The notes beneath the pieces are model-generated. The model saw only the letters and a program-made list of their open reading frames with translations. It was not told where the DNA came from and ran no database searches. A stretch of DNA of 57,502 bases from assembly GCA_035550975.1 (NCBI GenBank), contig DASZOC010000082.1, positions 1-57,502 on the forward strand, written 5' to 3'. Of this stretch, positions 25,512 to 34,979 are shown piece after piece (the first letter of the stretch is position 1; the number at the start of each line of letters is the position of its first letter). This stretch comes from DASZOC01 sp035550975. GTDB taxonomy: Bacteria > Actinomycetota > CADDZG01 > WHSQ01. The position numbers and the translations under genes were made by a program.

Positions 25512-25999
25512 CCGCCCGCGGGCACACACGGAGCGACACAGTCCGGCCATCCCGTCGCGGCGAGCGCGATCGCGCCGGCGGGGTTGTCGCCTCCCGCGAG
25601 CTCGTGCGCAACGTGCGCGTGCAGGCACTTCACGCGGTCGGGCCCCCCACCCGCGGGCCCGCCCGATTCTTCGATCACCGCATGAGAGTCGCGGCGGGCG
25701 CGATAACGCGCAAGTGCGCCGGCCAGGCGCGATCGCAGCGCCGTGTCGTGCCCGAGCGCGCGGGTGAGCTCCGACAGCGCCCCTTCCGCCTCGAGCGTGC
25801 TGACGCGCTTGCTGAGGATCGGGCACGTGAGCCAGTACAGCGTCGGGAAAGGGGTCGTGCCGTCGAGGACCGGGTGGTTCTCTATGACGGTAGGAATGCC
25901 GAGGTGGCAGCGCCCGGTGACGGCCCATTCGCCGCGCAGCTCACGACCGAGTTGCTGCGTGACGATGTGCCGGTCCTGCGAGGTGTGGCGGAGGGCTAT
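25508..25999 (-). CDS. DUF501 protein with no canonical start (candidate ATA)
   Basis: 163 residues. The frame reads TSQDRHIVTQQLGRELRG, TPFPTLYWLTCPILSKRVS and GGGPDRVKCLHAHVAHEL, which match DUF501, normally encoded between divIC and ppx in actinobacteria. There is no ATG, GTG or TTG before the conserved start. ATA (25999-25997) overlaps the S1 gene's TAG and has GAGGG 6 nt upstream; the A is required for that TAG, so it is not a simple misread ATG. Function of DUF501 is unknown. The stop overlaps the ppx ATG. Confidence 0.75.
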   Translation of the reverse strand: MALRHTSQDRHIVTQQLGRELRGEWAVTGRCHLGIPTVIENHPVLDGTTPFPTLYWLTCPILSKRVSTLEAEGALSELTRALGHDTALRSRLAGALARYRARRDSHAVIEESGGPAGGGPDRVKCLHAHVAHELAGGDNPAGAIALAATGWPDCVAPCVPAGG

Positions 26000-26352
26000 C
26001 TCTTGCCCTCTTTGTGGCGCTTGAGGTCCACGAGACGCTCTTGGCTCTGAGACATGAACTTCTTCAGCTTGCGCTCGAAATCCGGATCCTTGCCCGAGCG
26101 CCGCGGGCGGTCCTCGTATCCCGGCTCTGCCTGCTTGATCGAGAGATCGATCTTGCCGTCTTCCTTCTGGCCGATGACCTTGACCTGCACCTTGTCGTTC
26201 TCACGCACGTGATCGCGGATGTCTTTGACGTAGTTCTTGTCGATCTCGGAGATGTGGACCATGCCGGTCTCACCGGTCTCGAGACGCACGAAGGCCCCGT
26301 AGTCCATGACCTTCTCCACCGTCGCTTCGACGACGGCGCCTACCTCTGCCAT
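25996..26352 (-). CDS. S1 domain RNA-binding protein
   Basis: 118 residues. One S1 OB-fold (about 1-75; GAVVEATVEKVMDYGAFVRL, GMVHISEIDKNYVKD, GKIDLSIKQ) followed by a basic tail. Similar to general-stress-protein-13/YabR proteins that associate with ribosomes or RNA. It lies 75 nt downstream of divIC in the eno operon. Confidence 0.85.
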   Translation of the reverse strand: MAEVGAVVEATVEKVMDYGAFVRLETGETGMVHISEIDKNYVKDIRDHVRENDKVQVKVIGQKEDGKIDLSIKQAEPGYEDRPRRSGKDPDFERKLKKFMSQSQERLVDLKRHKEGKR

Positions 26353-26427
26353 CCAGCTCTCCTCCGCGCGCTTGGATTGATCTTCACGACTTCACCATGT
26401 TACCCGCAGCACCCGGCCCGTCCACGT

Positions 26428-26832
26428 CTAGCCCACTCCGATGAAATGGAGCACCGACTCGAAGAAGGTCGACGGAGGCGGCGGAGGCAGCTTGCGCACC
26501 CGCGGCTTGCGTTTCGCAGCACCGTCGCTCGGCGGCATGACGACGTAGGTGGTCTCGGCGGGACGAACGAGGCCGATCTGCGCCCTGGCGCGCTGTTCGA
26601 TGTAGTCGTCGTTCTTCAACCGAGCGATCTGCGCCTCGAGCCTCGCGTTCGCCGCTTGGGCCGCGCGCAGCTCGCCGGCCATCCCCGAGATCCGGTCACG
26701 CTGCGCGAGCAACTGCCGCGTCGGCTCGATCGCCATCCCTCCCAAGAGGGCAAGCACGAGCAGGAACGCGACGATCTGTGGCGCCCGGCCGAGTCTCGCG
26801 AGACCGAAACGCGGGACCGCGACCGCCTTCAC
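26428..26832 (-). CDS. DivIC/FtsB-like septum formation initiator
   Basis: 134 residues from GTG 26832 (GGAGG 6 nt upstream; GTGA overlap with the enolase stop). One transmembrane helix (about 19-35), a coiled coil (38-75) and the family motif around DYIEQRARAQIGLVRPAE. It acts in the FtsQ-FtsL-FtsB divisome subcomplex, with the coiled coil outside. The Pro-rich tail is typical of actinobacterial versions. Longer upstream frames are out-of-frame enolase sequence. Confidence 0.88.
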   Translation of the reverse strand: MKAVAVPRFGLARLGRAPQIVAFLLVLALLGGMAIEPTRQLLAQRDRISGMAGELRAAQAANARLEAQIARLKNDDYIEQRARAQIGLVRPAETTYVVMPPSDGAAKRKPRVRKLPPPPPSTFFESVLHFIGVG

Positions 26833-28112
26833 CGAAGCCTCCGGGGAAAAGTGCGGCGACCGAGGTAGCGAGCCGAGTCGCCCAACGCGTCCTCTATCCG
26901 CAGCAACTGGTTGTACTTCGCGGTGCGCTCGCCGCGCGCGGGCGCGCCCGTCTTGATCTGCCCCGCGTCGGTTGCGACCGCGATGTCTGCGATCGTCGTG
27001 TCCTCCGTCTCGCCAGACCGGTGCGAGATCACGGTTGTGTACGCGGCCCGCTGCGCCATGCGCACGCACTCCAACGTCTCGGTAAGCGTGCCGATCTGGT
27101 TGGGCTTTACGAGGATCGAGTTCGCGGCCCCTTCCTCGATCCCCCGCGCGAGGACCTCGGGGTTCGTCACGAACAGGTCGTCGCCGACGAGCTGGACGCG
27201 GTGGCCGACACGTTGCGTCAACGTCACCCAGCCGGACCAGTCGTTCTCGGCCATGCCGTCTTCGATCGAGACGATCGGATAACGCTCGACCCAGTCCTCC
27301 CAGAAAGCAACCATGTCGTCGCTGCTCAGCCTGCGGTCCTCCGATGCCAGGACATACGAATCGCCGTCACGGATCTCGGACGTTGCAGGGTCGAGCGCCA
27401 GCGCGATCTCCTCACCGGGCTCATAACCGGCGGCCTCGATCGCGTCAACGAGCAGCTCGACCGCGTCGGAGTTCGCCGCAAGGTCGGGGGCGAAGCCGCC
27501 TTCGTCGCCCACAGCTGTCGAGAGGCCGCGATCGTCGAGGATCTTCTTGAGCGAGTGATAAGTACGAGAGCCCCACTCGAGCGCCTCCGCGAACGAAGCG
27601 GCACCCAGAGGGGCCAGCATGAACTCCTGCAGGTCGACCGAGTTGTCCGCGTGCGCGCCGCCGTTCAGGACGTTCAGGAGCGGGACCGGCAACACATGCG
27701 CGTCAGGGCCGCCTAGGTACCTGAACAACGCGACCCCAAGCTCGTCCGCGGCGGCATGAGCTACCGCGAGGCTGACGCCGAGGATGGCGTTGGCGCCGAG
27801 CTTCGACTTGTCGTCGGTCCCGTCCTGGTCGATCAACGCGGTGTCGATGTCTCGCTGTTCGAGCGCCTCGCGCCCCACCAGCACAGGCGCGATGACATCG
27901 TTGACGTTGGCCACCGCGTTGCGGACGCCCTTGCCGCCGTAGCGCTCGCCTCCGTCGCGCAGCTCGAGCGCCTCTCCGGCTCCGGTCGACGCGCCCGACG
28001 GGACCGCGGCGCGGCCGGCGGCCCCCGACGCCAGGCCCGCCTCGACCTCGACCGTCGGATTGCCGCGCGAATCGAGCACCTCCCGCGCCCGAAGCAGAAC
28101 TATCTCACTCAC
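26829..28112 (-). CDS. eno: Enolase
   Basis: 427 residues, full length. Converts 2-phosphoglycerate to phosphoenolpyruvate in glycolysis. Signatures include SRGNPTVEVE, GDDLFVTNPEVL, ILVKPNQIGTLTETL (catalytic Lys) and SHRSGETEDTTIAD. GTG start with AAGGAG 9 nt upstream. Heads eno-divIC-S1-DUF501-ppx; a TAAGTT hexamer about 30 nt upstream may be its -10. Confidence 0.97.
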   Translation of the reverse strand: MSEIVLLRAREVLDSRGNPTVEVEAGLASGAAGRAAVPSGASTGAGEALELRDGGERYGGKGVRNAVANVNDVIAPVLVGREALEQRDIDTALIDQDGTDDKSKLGANAILGVSLAVAHAAADELGVALFRYLGGPDAHVLPVPLLNVLNGGAHADNSVDLQEFMLAPLGAASFAEALEWGSRTYHSLKKILDDRGLSTAVGDEGGFAPDLAANSDAVELLVDAIEAAGYEPGEEIALALDPATSEIRDGDSYVLASEDRRLSSDDMVAFWEDWVERYPIVSIEDGMAENDWSGWVTLTQRVGHRVQLVGDDLFVTNPEVLARGIEEGAANSILVKPNQIGTLTETLECVRMAQRAAYTTVISHRSGETEDTTIADIAVATDAGQIKTGAPARGERTAKYNQLLRIEDALGDSARYLGRRTFPRRLR

Positions 28113-28212
28113 AATTGTTCACTCCTTCAACACCAGTAACAGCTAACTTAGCAGCAGGGTCCGCTCCCGACGCGGAATCGACGCTCGACCGCAGCTCGAG
28201 CGGAGACGATCG

Positions 28213-29160
28213 CTACAACGAGCGGGTGAACTCGGCCGTTGCCTTGCGCAGCGCACCCTCCGCGTCGACGCCGCGCGCGCGGGCAAGAGCCACCACCCAG
28301 AACAACGTCTCGCCGACGTCGCCCGCCGCCAGCGCCTCTGCCGCGTTCGTCCGCGCGCGGTCCTCGTCGGCGTCGAAACCGAGGGCCGCGGCGCGCTTCT
28401 GCGTCTTGTGCGCCGCCATCAACGCAGGCAGTCCCGAAGGGATCCCGTCGAACGGCCCGGAGCGAGCGGTCTTCTCCTGCGCCTTGATGCTCTCCCAGTT
28501 CCGCACGACGTCGGCGGCGCCCGACACGTCGGTGTCGCCGAAGACGTGCGGGTGACGGTGAACGAGCTTCGCGACGAGGCGGCGGGCGACCGAGTCGATG
28601 TCGAAGCGCCCGTCGTCGGACGCTATCTGCGCGTGGAAGACGACCTGCAGGAGGAGGTCGCCGAGCTCCTCCTCGAGGTCGGCCCCCACCCTCCCCTCGT
28701 CGATCACCTCGAGCACCTCGTGCGCCTCTTCGAGCAGGTGGACCTGGAGCGATGCGTGGCTCTGCTCGTGGTCCCACGGACACCCGTCCGGCCCCCGCAG
28801 GCGGGCCATCACCAGCGCGAGCTCACCGAGTGAACGCGCCGCTCGCCGAGCGAGCCGCGCGCCGTGTGCGGCCGTGAGAGGGTCCGGGCCTCGCGCGACA
28901 CCGACGCGGACCTCGCTTCCGGCCCGCGCTGCTTCGAGCAGGCGCGGCGAATCCGGTGGCACGACGATCGCGCCGGCTCCACCGACCTCGATCCCGTCCT
29001 GCGCGGCGCCGGTGGAGACGCCTTCCGCTGCGAGGCGTTCGATCAACGGATGACTGGCGTCCTCGAACAGCACCGTCGGCTGGGACCGCAGCAGGTCCCA
29101 CTCCTGGAGGGTCAGATCGCCCGCGTCCTCCGCCGCGAGCGCCACGGCCAGTTCGGGCAC
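28213..29160 (-). CDS. mazG: MazG nucleoside triphosphate pyrophosphohydrolase
   Basis: 315 residues. The MazG core begins at GCPWDHEQSHASL with the metal-binding HLLEEAHEV and EEELGDLLLQVVFHA helices, plus HPHVFGD. House-cleaning NTP pyrophosphatase. The ~95-residue N-terminal extension resembles a remnant of the tetrapyrrole-methylase-type domain seen in longer MazG proteins. GTG start overlaps the upstream ppiC-type gene stop by one base (TAGTG). Confidence 0.9.
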   Translation of the reverse strand: MPELAVALAAEDAGDLTLQEWDLLRSQPTVLFEDASHPLIERLAAEGVSTGAAQDGIEVGGAGAIVVPPDSPRLLEAARAGSEVRVGVARGPDPLTAAHGARLARRAARSLGELALVMARLRGPDGCPWDHEQSHASLQVHLLEEAHEVLEVIDEGRVGADLEEELGDLLLQVVFHAQIASDDGRFDIDSVARRLVAKLVHRHPHVFGDTDVSGAADVVRNWESIKAQEKTARSGPFDGIPSGLPALMAAHKTQKRAAALGFDADEDRARTNAAEALAAGDVGETLFWVVALARARGVDAEGALRKATAEFTRSL

Positions 29161-30212
29161 TACGGCGACTGCAGTGGGTCCGGCGCCCCCGAAACCGGCG
29201 GGGTCAGCTCGGCCCCCGGGACGGTTCGCGCGGAGGCGTCCTCGACCTGTTGCGTCGCGAGGTTGAACTCGCCGAAGCGCGGGTTCACCTTCACGTCGGC
29301 CTCGCGGTAGGCCTCACGTACCCACTGCGTCCACGCCTCTTCTTCTTCCGCGCCACCGAGCTCGGTCGCGATCTGCTCGGCAACCTCATCCAGCGCGAGC
29401 GGCCGCCGGTCGGTGACGCGGATGACGTGCCAGCCGAACTCCGTCTGCACCGGTTCGGAGATCTCGCCGATCTCGAGCTCTGCTGCGCCCGCTTCGAACT
29501 CCGGGACGAACTCGCCGGGAGAGAAGAACCCCAGGTCGCCCGCCTTGCCCGCGTTGGAGGGATCGGTCGAATGCTGCTTCGCCAGCCGCGCGAACAACTC
29601 GTCGACGCGGCCCGGGGGCGCTTTCTGCAATTGCCGCGCTATGTCGTTCGCCAACGCACGCTCCTCGACCAGGATGTGTTGCACTTCGGTCTCGGAGAAC
29701 CTCGCGGCGTTCGCCTCGTAGTGCTCTTCGATCTCCTGGTCGGTCGGACCGATGTCCTTCGTTATCTCGGCCCGAAGCTCTTCTTCGAGCTGGCGGTCGT
29801 GGATCAGCTGCTCCAGCTGGTCGAGCGTCAGGCCTTGCTCGCGCAAGGCCTCCTCGAACGCGCCTTCGGAGGGGAACTCGGCCTTCAGGGATTCGAGTTG
29901 GTCGGTGATCTCTTGCTCGGTCACCTCTATACCGCGCTCGGCCGCCTCTGGCGTGAGGACCGCGCGCCTGATCAACTGCGACAGGTAGCTCTGCTCGAAC
30001 TCGCGCGTGATCGCGTCACCGTCGCCTTCGCCGGCGAGCCGCTTGTACTCGGGCGACTCGTGGAAGTCCTCGACCGCCGATTGCACCTCGTCGATCGTGA
30101 TCTTCTTGCCGTGGACGACGGCCGCGGCAGGGTCGAGGAGCGTGCCACACGCGCTCGTCGCCGCGACGAATGCGACACCGATCGCGACCGTGACAGCAAC
30201 GCGAGACATCAT
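29160..30212 (-). CDS. SurA/PpiC-type peptidyl-prolyl isomerase lipoprotein
   Basis: 350 residues from ATG 30212 (ATGA overlap with the mfd stop). Signal peptide with lipobox ATSAC (Cys22), a SurA-N-like helical domain (about 30-170) and a PpiC parvulin domain (about 185-290; VQHILVEE, GDLGFFSPGEFVPEF, FGWHVIRV). An extracytoplasmic folding catalyst anchored to the membrane. Located between mfd and mazG as in related actinobacteria. Confidence 0.9.
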   Translation of the reverse strand: MMSRVAVTVAIGVAFVAATSACGTLLDPAAAVVHGKKITIDEVQSAVEDFHESPEYKRLAGEGDGDAITREFEQSYLSQLIRRAVLTPEAAERGIEVTEQEITDQLESLKAEFPSEGAFEEALREQGLTLDQLEQLIHDRQLEEELRAEITKDIGPTDQEIEEHYEANAARFSETEVQHILVEERALANDIARQLQKAPPGRVDELFARLAKQHSTDPSNAGKAGDLGFFSPGEFVPEFEAGAAELEIGEISEPVQTEFGWHVIRVTDRRPLALDEVAEQIATELGGAEEEEAWTQWVREAYREADVKVNPRFGEFNLATQQVEDASARTVPGAELTPPVSGAPDPLQSP

Positions 30213-33200
30213 GCGGCCGAGGTTAACTGCTCGACGATCTCTCGAACCCATCGGACGACGTTGTCTTTCGGGAGCACCCGCTCAGGAATCAACAACGTAC
30301 GCGTCGCCGGTCGCCAGTCCGCCTCCGGGACCAGACGCTTCAAGCGAACCTGCCGCGAATCCTCCAGCTCGATCGGCTTGATCCGGAGGTTGCGCGCGAC
30401 GGTCGAGGCTTCGGTGACACCGGCTGCCGTCAATACCTGGCGCAACATCGCCACCTCGAACAACGCATCGACCGGCTCCGGCAGCGGTTTCCCGTAACGA
30501 TCCGCAAGCTCCGCGCGCACCTCGTCCAGCTCCTGTGGCTCTCGCATCGCGGCGATCCTGCGGTACGCCTCGAGGCGGAGGTTCTCGTCGGCGATGTAGT
30601 CCTTGGGGATGAACGCCGAAACCGGCAGGTCGATCCGGATCTCGGCCTCGTCCGCCCACCGCAGGCCTTTGACCTCGTCGACCGCGGACGACATCAGCTT
30701 GACGTAGAGGTCGAAGCCGACCTCCGAGATATGCCCGTGCTGCTCGCCACCGAGCAGGTTTCCCGCGCCCCGGATCTCCAGGTCGCGCATCGCGATCCGG
30801 AAGCCCGACCCCAGCCCCGTGTACTCCGAGATCGTCTTCAACCGTTCGTGCGCGCCGTCCGCGAGTGAACGCTCGGGAGGGAAGAAGAGGTACGCGTACG
30901 CTCGTTCGTGCGCCCGTCCCACACGTCCGCGCAACTGATACATCTGGGAGAGACCGAGCAGGTCGGCGCGCTCGACGATCAAGGTGTTGACGGTCGGGAT
31001 GTCCAGGCCGGACTCGATGATCGTCGTGCACACCAAGACGTTCGTCTTCTTGTCGCCGAAGTCCAGCATCGCCTGCTCGAGCTGGCGTTCGTCCATCTGG
31101 CCGTGCGCGATCGAAAGGCGCCCTTCCGGGACGAGCTCCTGGAGCCGGTTCGCGCTCGTATGGATCGTGTCGACGCGATGGTGCACGTAGAAGACCTGCC
31201 CGTCGCGCAGAAGTTCGCGCCTTATCGCGGAGGCGATCGTGTTCTCGTCGTAGCTTCCGACGTAGGTCATCACCGGGTGCCGGTTCTCGGGTGGGGTGTC
31301 GACGATCGAGATGTTGCGGATACCCGACATCGCCATCTCGAGCGTGCGCGGGATCGGCGTCGCCGTGAGCGTCAGGATGTCGACGCTCGTACGGAGCTGT
31401 TTCAGACGCTCCTTCTGCTCGACGCCGAAGCGCTGCTCCTCGTCGACGATGACGAGGCCGAGGTCGTGGAATGAGACGCCCTTCTGCAACAGCTTGTGTG
31501 TGCCGACGACGACGTCCACCTTGCCCGCGGCAAGGTCCTCGATGACCTTCTTGGACTCCGCTGCAGACAGGAACCGCGACAGCATCTCGACGCGCACCGG
31601 GAACGACCTGAACCGCTCGACGAAGGTGCTGTGGTGCTGCTGCGCCAGAATCGTCGTCGGCACCAACACCGCCACCTGCTTGCCCGCCGCCACGGCTTTG
31701 AACGCCGCCCGGACCGCGATCTCGGTCTTGCCGTAACCGACGTCTCCGCAAACGAGGCGGTCCATCGGTGTGGCGGATTCCATGTCGTCTTTGACCTCGT
31801 CTATCGCGCGTAGCTGGTCCGGCGTCTCCTCGTAGTCGAACGATTCCTCGAGCTCGCGCTGCCACGGCGTGTCGGGGCCGAACGCGAAGCCCTTCGCATG
31901 TAAGCGTGCGGCATAGAGCTTCACCAGCTCTTGCGCGACTTCGCGCACGCGCCGCCTCACGCGCCTCTTCGTCTTCGCCCATTCCGGCGATCCGAGGCGG
32001 TTCAGCTTCGGGGCCTCACCCCCGATGTATCTCGACACCAGATCCACCTGGTCGCTGGGGACGTAGAGCTTGTCGCCCTTCGCGTATTCGATGACGAGGT
32101 ATTCGCGGTGGACACCGAGTAACTTGCGCTCGACCATGCCCTGGAAGCGGCCGATCCCGTGCAGATCGTGGACGACCAGGTCGCCCTCGGCGAGGTCCAG
32201 GGGCCCGGCGGCCTGACGGCGGCGAGATTGCACCCGCCGGTGCTGCGCCCCGGAGCGGCGCCCCGTGATGTCGGATTCCGCGACCAGCGCCAGTCGGGCA
32301 CTGGGTAGAGCGAATCCCCGGTGGAGTTCGGCGACGACGATGACCCCGTCGCTGCCCGGGTCGGCCGGCACCTCGTCTTCGATAGTGAAGCGCAACCCGA
32401 GCGTCGCGAGGTTCTGGCGCAACCGGTCCGCGGTGTCCGGGAGAGAGGCGGCGATGATGGTGCGGTAGCCCGACCCCATGAGATGGACAAGGCGTTCGGC
32501 CAGCTCCGCGGGTTTGCCGGCGGTGGCCGCCCATGTGTCGGCCGCGACGTTCGAGCCGGTCTCCTCGAGGAAGCTCGACCACCACAACGCACGCGATGCA
32601 CCACGAAGCGAGTCGTCGAGCGGCCGGTAGTGCTCGCCGTCGACGCCGGCCGCCGCGGTCCACTCCGTCACCTGCTCCATGACCTCGTCGGCGCGGTCGC
32701 GCACCCGCTTCGGTTCCAAGACGACGACGGTGGGGGCGCGGAAGAACGACCCGAGAGGAGCGAGGCCTTCGGTCAGCAGCGGCAGCAGACGCTCGGCCCC
32801 CGGTTCGATGACGCCGTCCGCGAGCTGGGCCAGAGCAGGATCGTCGTGATCCCGAGCCAGCTCCGCGGCACGCTCCACCGTCCGCGGGTCCGCCCGCAGC
32901 TCCCTACAGGGGGAGATGCGCGCCGCCTCGACGTCGTCCAACGAACGCTGCGACGACAGGGCGAAGCGGCGGAGGGACGAGATCTCGTCACCCCAGAGCT
33001 CGGCGCGCAGCGGTCTGTCCATCGCGGGTGGGAACACGTCGAGGATCCCGCCTCGGATCGCGAACTCGCCCCGCCGCTCCACTACGTAGTTGCGTTCGTA
33101 TCCCATCTCGACGAGCCGTCCGGCGATCTCGTCGAGGTCGAGAGTGCCGCCCGCCCCGAGCTCGATGAGGTCGAGCTCACCCGGCGGTCGCGCGACGAGT

Positions 33201-33565
33201 TGCGTTGCGCTCTGCGCGGTTGCGACGACCGCGAACACCTCACCACGTTCGAGACGGGCGAGGACGTCGAGCCGTCGACCCATGGTCTCGATGGATGGAG
33301 ACATGGGCTCGCCCGGCAAGACTTCCCACCCCGGGAAGACCTCCGCGCCGCCTGCACCCACGAAGGCCTGGATGTCGCGCGCGATGTGCTCGGCCTCTTC
33401 GATCCGCGCGGTCACGACCAGGAGCGGTTCCGCCAGGTGACGGATCAACGCGGCGAGGAGATAAGGGCGCACCGCCTCGGGCACCGTTACCGGGGCATCG
33501 GCATCGAGCAGGTGGTCGATCTCCTCCTGCGGGAGGAGATCGAGGGTCGGCGACAGCGAAGGCAT
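30209..33565 (-). CDS. mfd: Transcription-repair coupling factor
   Basis: 1118 residues from ATG 33565, chosen because it overlaps the pth stop by one base; an upstream in-frame extension is Arg-rich shadow of pth. Order: UvrB-homology N-terminus (PGWEVLPGEPMSPS), RNA polymerase-interacting CarD-like domain (VVHDLHGIGRFQGMV), DEAD/DEAH translocase (GDVGYGKTEIAVRAA; VDEEQRFG; TLTATPIPRTL), helicase C (RVGRAHERAYAYLF) and TRCF domain. Removes stalled RNA polymerase and recruits UvrA. Confidence 0.97.
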   Translation of the reverse strand: MPSLSPTLDLLPQEEIDHLLDADAPVTVPEAVRPYLLAALIRHLAEPLLVVTARIEEAEHIARDIQAFVGAGGAEVFPGWEVLPGEPMSPSIETMGRRLDVLARLERGEVFAVVATAQSATQLVARPPGELDLIELGAGGTLDLDEIAGRLVEMGYERNYVVERRGEFAIRGGILDVFPPAMDRPLRAELWGDEISSLRRFALSSQRSLDDVEAARISPCRELRADPRTVERAAELARDHDDPALAQLADGVIEPGAERLLPLLTEGLAPLGSFFRAPTVVVLEPKRVRDRADEVMEQVTEWTAAAGVDGEHYRPLDDSLRGASRALWWSSFLEETGSNVAADTWAATAGKPAELAERLVHLMGSGYRTIIAASLPDTADRLRQNLATLGLRFTIEDEVPADPGSDGVIVVAELHRGFALPSARLALVAESDITGRRSGAQHRRVQSRRRQAAGPLDLAEGDLVVHDLHGIGRFQGMVERKLLGVHREYLVIEYAKGDKLYVPSDQVDLVSRYIGGEAPKLNRLGSPEWAKTKRRVRRRVREVAQELVKLYAARLHAKGFAFGPDTPWQRELEESFDYEETPDQLRAIDEVKDDMESATPMDRLVCGDVGYGKTEIAVRAAFKAVAAGKQVAVLVPTTILAQQHHSTFVERFRSFPVRVEMLSRFLSAAESKKVIEDLAAGKVDVVVGTHKLLQKGVSFHDLGLVIVDEEQRFGVEQKERLKQLRTSVDILTLTATPIPRTLEMAMSGIRNISIVDTPPENRHPVMTYVGSYDENTIASAIRRELLRDGQVFYVHHRVDTIHTSANRLQELVPEGRLSIAHGQMDERQLEQAMLDFGDKKTNVLVCTTIIESGLDIPTVNTLIVERADLLGLSQMYQLRGRVGRAHERAYAYLFFPPERSLADGAHERLKTISEYTGLGSGFRIAMRDLEIRGAGNLLGGEQHGHISEVGFDLYVKLMSSAVDEVKGLRWADEAEIRIDLPVSAFIPKDYIADENLRLEAYRRIAAMREPQELDEVRAELADRYGKPLPEPVDALFEVAMLRQVLTAAGVTEASTVARNLRIKPIELEDSRQVRLKRLVPEADWRPATRTLLIPERVLPKDNVVRWVREIVEQLTSAA

Positions 33566-34170
33566 CACGCGCGTGTATTTACGAGGTTCATCGCCCGTTC
33601 GACACCGTGCGCGACCACGGCCTCCACCGCGTCCGCCGCGCTCTCGACCACGTCGGGAAGCGCCTTCCGCTCGACCGCCGAGAAGGAGTCGAGGACGTGC
33701 CCGACGGCTCCATCGCGCGTGCGGGGTCGTCCGATCCCTACCCGCACCCTCGCGAAGTCTTTCGTCCCCAGGTGCGAGGCGACCGAGCGAAGGCCGTTGT
33801 GGCCGGCGGTCCCCCCGCCGGACTTGATACGAACCTCCTCGAACGGGATGTCGAGCTCGTCGTGCACCACGATCACGCGTGCGGGCTCGACCTTGAACCA
33901 ACGGGCGAGCTCGCCCACCGGACGTCCCGACTCGTTCATGTAGGTCGTCGGCCTTGCGAGCACGACTCGGTCGCCTCCGACGTCGGCTTCCGCGACCAGG
34001 CACCCGCTCTTGTGCGACTTCAACGCCGCGCCCGCGCGCTCTGCGAGGTTCGCGACCACCATCGCGCCGAGGTTGTGCCGGGTCTGCGCGTACTTGTCGC
34101 CGGGATTACCGAGCCCCACGATCAGCCAGCGATCTGCCGTCGGCCGCGCGGAACGACGGAACAGCGACAT
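33565..34170 (-). CDS. pth: Peptidyl-tRNA hydrolase
   Basis: 201 residues. Recycles peptidyl-tRNA. Motifs: VGLGNPGDKYAQTRHNLG (catalytic His32), PTTYMNESG, VVHDELDIPF and KSGGGTAGHNGLRS. Follows rplY with a 24-nt gap, the usual pairing, and its stop overlaps the mfd start by one base. Confidence 0.96.
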   Translation of the reverse strand: MSLFRRSARPTADRWLIVGLGNPGDKYAQTRHNLGAMVVANLAERAGAALKSHKSGCLVAEADVGGDRVVLARPTTYMNESGRPVGELARWFKVEPARVIVVHDELDIPFEEVRIKSGGGTAGHNGLRSVASHLGTKDFARVRVGIGRPRTRDGAVGHVLDSFSAVERKALPDVVESAADAVEAVVAHGVERAMNLVNTRA

Positions 34171-34194
34171 CAGTCGGGTACCGGGGACACCCGG

Positions 34195-34902
34195 CTAGCT
34201 CTGGCCGGCGTCTTCCGCAGGTGCGCTGGCGTCCTCGCCCGCCGCCGGCTCGTCGGCAGGAGCAGGTTCGCCCGCAGGCGCTTCCGTCGGTTGCTCTTCG
34301 ACACCCTCGGCGCCGACCTCGGCGACCATCGCTTCGAGCTGCTCTTCGGAGATGGGGGCCGCGACCGACGCGACCACGGACTCGGGATCATTGAGGATGT
34401 GGAAGGCGCGGCCCTCGGAGAGGTCCGAGACCCGGAGTGCGTCTCCGATCTCCAGTCCCGAGATGTCGGCGTCGATCGCTTCGGGAACGTCGGTCGGCAG
34501 GCACCGAACGTGAAGCGTGAACAGCGGATTCTCGAGCACGCCGCCGCCCTTCGCACCGGGGGCTTCGCCCACGAGGTGGACGGGGACCTCGACCTCGACC
34601 TCCTGGGTCAGGTCCACCGAGACGAAGTCGGCGTGCAGCAGGGTGCCCCTGACCGGGTCGGTCTGCAGCTCGCGCGTCAAGGCGGTGGTCTTCGACCCGT
34701 CGACCTCGATGTTCAGAAGCACGTTCATACCCGCGTCCGTGTGCAGGGCGGTCACGAACTCGCGCCGGTCGACCTCGATCGCCAACGGCTCCATGCCCTG
34801 TCCGTACACGATGGCAGGGACGCGACCGCCTGCGCGAGCGCGGCGGGCCGCGCCCTTCCCGGTGTCCTCGCGCTTGATCGCCTTCAGCGTCACTTCTGCC
34901 AC
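34195..34902 (-). CDS. rplY: 50S ribosomal protein L25/general stress protein Ctc
   Basis: 235 residues from GTG 34902, the start that matches the family (VTLKAIKREDTGKGAARRAR). An L25 beta-barrel N-domain (about 3-92) is followed by the TL5/Ctc C-domain and an acidic Ala/Glu/Pro tail (about 190-235). Binds 5S rRNA. A much longer in-frame extension upstream runs through the prs promoter region and is not family-like. Confidence 0.93.
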   Translation of the reverse strand: MAEVTLKAIKREDTGKGAARRARAGGRVPAIVYGQGMEPLAIEVDRREFVTALHTDAGMNVLLNIEVDGSKTTALTRELQTDPVRGTLLHADFVSVDLTQEVEVEVPVHLVGEAPGAKGGGVLENPLFTLHVRCLPTDVPEAIDADISGLEIGDALRVSDLSEGRAFHILNDPESVVASVAAPISEEQLEAMVAEVGAEGVEEQPTEAPAGEPAPADEPAAGEDASAPAEDAGQS

Positions 34903-34979
34903 TTGGAGAACCTCTTGGTAGACGGTCGCATCACACGTCCCGGAGCGGGACGGGAGCAGCGATCCTAGCCGATTCGGGG

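Noticed and set aside
32321..34968. Long plus-strand frames opposite mfd, pth and rplY
   Set aside because: They have no recognisable domain, cross several real gene boundaries and show the codon composition of an antisense frame.
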